Assembly (NCBI RefSeq): GCF_022601895.1
Contig: NZ_JAKVIO010000041.1
Span: 1 to 34,851 of the forward strand
Origin: Sphingomonas sp. LaA6.9
GTDB lineage: Bacteria > Pseudomonadota > Alphaproteobacteria > Sphingomonadales > Sphingomonadaceae
Direction: 5' to 3'
DNA: 34,851 nt
Positions 31,825 to 34,851 of this stretch are shown here, one piece after another. Each line of letters opens with the position of its first letter. Position 1 is the stretch's first letter. The notes under the pieces are model-generated. The model was not told the origin of the DNA, made no database searches, and worked only from the letters and a program-made list of their open reading frames with translations. A program made the translations under genes and the position numbers.

Positions 31825-32900
31825 CGCAATCGTGCGAAATCAGCTGGTTTTCTGCTCTGTGCGACGATGATTATGAATTCCTCGGCGTTCCCGATCCGTT
31901 GCTTCGATCGAGCTGGGAGCATTGCCGCGATATCGTGATGGGTGCCGAGAGCGGTGGGTTCGACAACATCCTGCTCCCTTCGGGCTATGCTCTGGGCATC
32001 GATACCACCGCCTTCGCGGCGGCCATCGCGCCGTTGCTGCAACGCATGCGGCTCCTGATGGCGGTGCGCATCGGCGAGTCCTGGCCGCCCCAGCTCGCGC
32101 GCCAGATCGCGACGATCGATCAGATGCTTGGCGGCCGGCTCACGGTCAACATCATCAGTTCGGATCTGCCGGGGGAAACGCTGCCTTCGGGCCCGCGCTA
32201 CGCACGCACGGTCGAGGCGATGCACATCCTCAAGACCATGCTCAACGGTGAGCCGCTCGACCATGATGGCGAGTTCTGGAAGCTCAAGCTCGATCCGCCG
32301 CGTATCCGGACCGTGTCAGGCAAGGCACCCTTGCTCTATTTTGGGGGGCTGTCCGAGGATGCCCGTGAGGCCGCGGCCAAAGGCTGCGACGTCTACCTGA
32401 TGTGGCCGGACAAGGAAGATGTGGTGAAGGCCACCATCGCCGATATGCAGGCGCGCGCGGGGAAGCATGGGCGCAGCCTGCGCTTTGGCTACCGCGTCCA
32501 TGTCGTGGTGCGCGAGACCGAGGCCGAGGCGCGCGCCGCCGCCGACCGTCTGCTCTCGAAGCTCGACGCCGAGGCGGGGGCGGCCATTCGCGCCCAGTCG
32601 CTCGATTCAAAGTCCGCGGGCGTGGCGGCGCAGGCGGCACTGCGCGAAGGCGCCTCCGATGACGGTTATGCAGAACCGCATTTGTGGACAGGCATCGGTC
32701 GCGCGCGTTCGGGCTGCGGTGCTGCGATCGTTGGCGATCCCGATCAGGTTCTCGCCAAGCTCCAGGCCTATCAAGCGATGGGGATCGAAGCGTTCATCCT
32801 GTCGGGCTATCCGCACGCCGCAGAAGCGGACCTCTTCGCGCGCTATGTACTCCCGAAAATGAAGCATGGGCCGCTGATCCAGATGACGCAGGCAAATTGA
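31821..32900 (+). CDS. LLM-class flavin-dependent monooxygenase, SsuD/SmoC-like (candidate sulfoquinovose monooxygenase)
   Basis: A 359-residue bacterial luciferase-like monooxygenase that uses FMNH2 and O2. The overall layout follows alkanesulfonate monooxygenase SsuD: ISWF start, GFDNILLPSG, LLMAVRIGESWPPQLARQIATIDQMLGGRLTVNIISSD, LYFGGLSEDAREAAAKGCDVYLMW, RFGYRVHVVVRETEAEARAAADRLL, LWTGIGRARSGCGAAIVGDPDQV, and EAFILSGYPHAAEADLFARYVLP. Differences from SsuD, such as the CDDDYEFLGVPD N-terminus, agree with the SmoC group that splits sulfoquinovose to 6-oxo-glucose and sulfite. It starts at ATG 31821 overlapping the aldo/keto reductase stop, with a GGGGGAG ribosome-binding site. No partner flavin reductase is adjacent. 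Substrate assignment rests on context and pattern. Confidence 0.85.
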   Translation: MTQSCEISWFSALCDDDYEFLGVPDPLLRSSWEHCRDIVMGAESGGFDNILLPSGYALGIDTTAFAAAIAPLLQRMRLLMAVRIGESWPPQLARQIATIDQMLGGRLTVNIISSDLPGETLPSGPRYARTVEAMHILKTMLNGEPLDHDGEFWKLKLDPPRIRTVSGKAPLLYFGGLSEDAREAAAKGCDVYLMWPDKEDVVKATIADMQARAGKHGRSLRFGYRVHVVVRETEAEARAAADRLLSKLDAEAGAAIRAQSLDSKSAGVAAQAALREGASDDGYAEPHLWTGIGRARSGCGAAIVGDPDQVLAKLQAYQAMGIEAFILSGYPHAAEADLFARYVLPKMKHGPLIQMTQAN

Positions 32901-33162
32901 GGGAGCGTGAGGTTGATTTGGGGGGCGCAATGACGCGAAGATTTGAGACACCGTGACTTCGGTCGCTGTGACAATAGGCGCGTTTATGAAGCCGCAATCT
33001 CTTGGATCGCGAGCAATAGACTCTTTCAGTCCTACAGCGGTTCCTTAGCGGATGGCGTGGCTAGGGATGGTGAAACCTACCGAGTAGGCGAAGGAAAAAA
33101 TTTGAACAAAACGCAGGTTCCGAGACGTCGGCTTTCGGGAGGTCCGTGGTCGGTTTCCTATG
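32901..33162. other. Non-coding stretch after the monooxygenase gene
   Basis: No gene recognised. CCTAC-CGA-GTAGG at 33076-33088 is a small perfect hairpin followed by an A-rich run, too weak to call a terminator. It abuts the IS remnant. Confidence 0.4.
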
Positions 33163-33662
33163 TCAGAAATGTGGGCGCTTGCCGTCGCGGGTGGCGATGT
33201 GTCGGAAGTGCTTCAGTTTGGAGAAGAAGCGCTCGATCAGGTTGCGCTCGCGGTAGAGGCGCTTGCTGAAGCAGGGCTTCCATTTGCGGTTGGACTTGGC
33301 CGGAATGTTGGGCGTGGCGCCCTGCTCCTCGATGAGGGTGCGGATGCGGTCTGCATCATAGGCTTTGTCGGCCAGCACGATGGTGCGTGGGCCCAGCCGA
33401 TCCAGCAGCGCACCTGCAATCTGCCCGTCGTGCGCCTGGCCCGCGGTCAAGCCGAGCCGGATCGGGAGCCCTTGCGCATCGACGATGACGTGGATCTTGG
33501 TTGTGAGCCCGCCGCGGGAGCGACCGAGACAATGATCTCGATCCCCCTTTTTGCCGTCGCAGCCTGCTGGTGCGCCCGGACGGAAGTGCTGTCGATCATC
33601 TGGATATCGCAGTCGTGCGCGATCACGCGCCACTCAAAATCGGTCAGGTCATATCGGCTCAT
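33163..33662 (-). mobile_element. IS5-family (IS427-like) transposase remnant with internal deletion
   Basis: The N-terminus MSRYDLTDFEWRVI is typical of IS427-like transposases, but it jumps straight to AHDCDIQMIDSTSVRAHQQAATA, so roughly 75-80 residues between are deleted. The first catalytic Asp (MIDSTSVR) is kept. The frame then needs a -1 shift at an A5G5 run (complement of 33545-33554) to continue as KKGDRDHCLGRSRGGLTTKIH. This is the kind of overlap where related elements use programmed frameshifting. The second Asp (LADKAYDAD) and Glu (ERNLIERFFSKLK) are present, but the C-terminus is cut after HIATRDGK. The sequence before the start codon (to about 33710), with GGGATTCCCAGCG and a GGGATTTCTGATTC element, is probably the 5' terminal end; the 3' end is missing. 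Confidence 0.85.
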
Positions 33663-33861
33663 GCCGACCCTGAATCAGAAATCCCTCACGCTGGGAATCC
33701 CGTTTATGGGTTCACGGCCTAATATAGATAGTTGTATCAAATATATACGTTCTGATTTCCAGAAATTTACCCCTATTTATCCCTGCCTCTTGCCGGTCCG
33801 GTGATCGCCCTTTGTCCACGGCGCTGATGTCCCTCGGCACCATGTTCGAAAGGCAAGGATC

Positions 33862-34056
33862 ATGATAAAACGACACCTCGTCAGTGCGCTGGCCATTCTC
33901 GCAGCCACGACCCCGGCTGCCGCCTATGTGCGATGTGCTCCGACCGCTCCGGCCCAGGCCGCATCGGTGGTGCCTGTCATCGACTACAAGAGCACCACGA
34001 TCGACGGCGTGAAAGTGTTCTACGCCAGACGTGCGCGAACAACTCGGCTTTGCTGA
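33862..34056 (+). pseudogene. Alpha/beta hydrolase N-terminal fragment
   Basis: About 54 recognisable residues: a Sec signal peptide (MIKRHLVSALAILAATTPAAA) and a segment IDYKSTTIDGVKVFY that opens many exported alpha/beta hydrolases, where it should continue R-E-A-G and lead to the oxyanion HGF motif. Instead the frame goes into ARRARTTRLC and stops. The junction is at about 34022-34030, beyond which the DNA belongs to an oppositely directed regulator fragment. The hydrolase core with its catalytic triad is absent. Confidence 0.7.
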
Positions 34057-34204
34057 CCGTTTCACCGGCTCGGCGCACCAGTAGCGTCAGAATGTCGAAA
34101 GCCCGGCCGCCCAGAGTGACAGTTTCACCGCGGTGCAACAGCGCCTGGCGGTCCCGTATCAATTCGAAATCGCCGAACTGAAAAGATGATCGTTCGGCGT
34201 TCAA
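33977..34204 (-). pseudogene. Winged-helix (OmpR/CadC-type) regulator N-terminal fragment
   Basis: Read leftward, the frame encodes FQFGDFELIRDRQALLHRGETVTLGGRAFDILTLLVRRAGETVSKAELFAHVW. This is the DNA-binding domain start of a Trans_reg_C/CadC-type regulator, cut just before the recognition helix region ends. After HVW it reads through the joint into antisense of the hydrolase fragment (RRTLSRRRS). No good start codon is visible (TTG at 34204), so the upstream side may also be damaged. Confidence 0.7.
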
Positions 34205-34590
34205 TTGGTATCGCCTTTCGCGTGACGCTGCCCAATATCCTGGAAGCTCATTTGACTTTCGTAGCGCGGTGCACGCACCATCGCCAGCAATAGCGGATCA
34301 ATTCCCTTGCTATTGCCTGTATATGAGCGGTGCCTTGCGGGCGTCGTCCGCCGCAAGCTTCTGGGCAGCAACGAGGCTGCCACAGGGTTTTACGTCCCGA
34401 CATGGGTGCCCTTGCCGAACGCAGAATCGGGGTATTTCGGGCAGGTGAACGAATGGCCGCTATCCGGGATGCATTGAGGCGCTCTGAACGACCGCTATGC
34501 CGGCGGGTCTCGACAGTCCGGTTAGGGCGAAAGGCGTGCGAGCCGCATTTGTTAAGGTCACAATGGTAATAGCCGCGCAGGATTATTGGA
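34205..34590. other. Stretch without a recognised intact gene
   Basis: A plus-strand frame from about 34276 to 34464 has no start but protein-like composition (GFYVPTWVPLPNAES, FGQVNEWPLSG). I could not identify it; it may be a decayed gene. Confidence 0.35.
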
Positions 34591-34800
34591 GTGACTGAAG
34601 TGCAGATCGATCAGAACAGATGGAACGCGGTCTGGGCGGAAGATCTCGATGTTCTGCGGAACCTGAGGAAGGACGGCGACAATCCCTTGGTCCCGCGCGA
34701 GATTGATGTCTCCTTTCGGGGGCCGCTTGAAGCGTTGAGGCGCTTGCGCGCTGTCTGCTCGGATTTCGGGTTCGGGGTCGTGTCCCTGATGATGGTGTAG
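34591..34800 (+). pseudogene. RraB-like (ribonuclease E inhibitor family) protein, apparently frameshifted
   Basis: A GTG-started frame with GGAG upstream encodes 69 residues: NRWNAVWAEDLDVLRNLRKDGDNPLVPREIDVSFRGPLEALRRL and a DFGFGVVSL strand. This matches the N-terminal pattern of RraB-like proteins (a helix with a D-x-x-V-L-x-x-L motif, 'GD-x-L-x-x-P-R-x-V-D', then a helix and 'GF-x-V'). It stops at 34798-34800. In the neighbouring frame the end reads DDGVARWERS, then EADRPRATHMR in the third frame, both plausible family continuations. One or two indels have probably broken it, though the window edge prevents certainty. Confidence 0.5.
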
Positions 34801-34851
34801 CTCGGTGGGAGCGAAGCTGACCGGCCGCGCGCTACCCATATGCGCTGTAGC

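Noticed and set aside
33040-33100. Possible riboswitch-like sequence with a GGTGAAACC and CGAAGG element
   Set aside because: It is not upstream of an intact gene and only a 5-bp hairpin forms; no class consensus fits.
9066-34851. CRISPR array or tRNA/rRNA genes
   Set aside because: No regularly spaced short direct repeats and no cloverleaf or rRNA-like sequence was noticed anywhere in the window, including near the integrase fragment.

Overview
The window looks like a chromosomal accessory region of an alphaproteobacterium, most likely a sphingomonad. The support is high GC, a large oxidative-type TonB-dependent receptor, SleB-type hydrolase and NodT-type efflux genes, and a Tn4371-like trb module of the kind common in Sphingomonadales. 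The species cannot be named from the sequence. Three functional blocks are separated by broken genes and insertion-sequence remnants, so this is a patchwork of insertions and deletions.

Block 1 (1-9065) begins with the start of an efflux outer-membrane lipoprotein (minus strand) and a divergent TetR gene. A SleB-like cell-wall hydrolase follows, then a four-gene run (unknown protein, stand-alone membrane domain resembling the anchor of PQQ glucose dehydrogenase, winged-helix protein, second TetR). Three promoters here share one architecture: an upstream operator, a T-rich stretch, a TTGACR -35, and a second GACCGTACGGTAC-type operator lying on the -10. They appear to form a local TetR regulon covering efflux, hydrolase and regulators. 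After these come a broken LysR gene, an SDR protein whose catalytic lysine is replaced by Met, a beta-barrel outer-membrane protein, an FMN reductase and a glycine-rich secreted repeat protein.

Block 2 (about 9570-23970) is a conjugation remnant: an IS110-type transposase with two lesions, a small zinc-ribbon protein, then traG, a ribbon-helix-helix gene, trbB-C-D-E-J-L-F-G-I, a DUF2274 gene and an AlpA-like HTH gene. Most of these are joined by ATGA/GTGA overlaps. No relaxase, no trbK and no intact integrase is visible. A C-terminal tyrosine-recombinase fragment marks the right edge.

Block 3 (24290-32900) is a tidy catabolic locus. It holds a LacI regulator, a leftward run of Gfo/Idh/MocA protein, TonB receptor, PhyH-type Fe(II)/2-oxoglutarate dioxygenase and MFS transporter, and a divergent pair of aldo/keto reductase plus SsuD-like flavin monooxygenase. 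Two CG-centred palindromes of the same sequence sit before the receptor and between the divergent genes, as expected for LacI operators. The combination matches the sulfo-SMO route of sulfoquinovose breakdown (monooxygenase, 6-oxoglucose reductase, NAD-dependent Gfo/Idh-fold sulfoquinovosidase). The Fe(II)/2OG dioxygenase is an unexpected extra, and no dedicated flavin reductase is adjacent. The substrate assignment is inference.

The right end (33160-34851) is debris: a deleted IS5/IS427-type transposase, an alpha/beta-hydrolase start fused tail-to-tail with a winged-helix regulator start, and a broken RraB-like reading frame.
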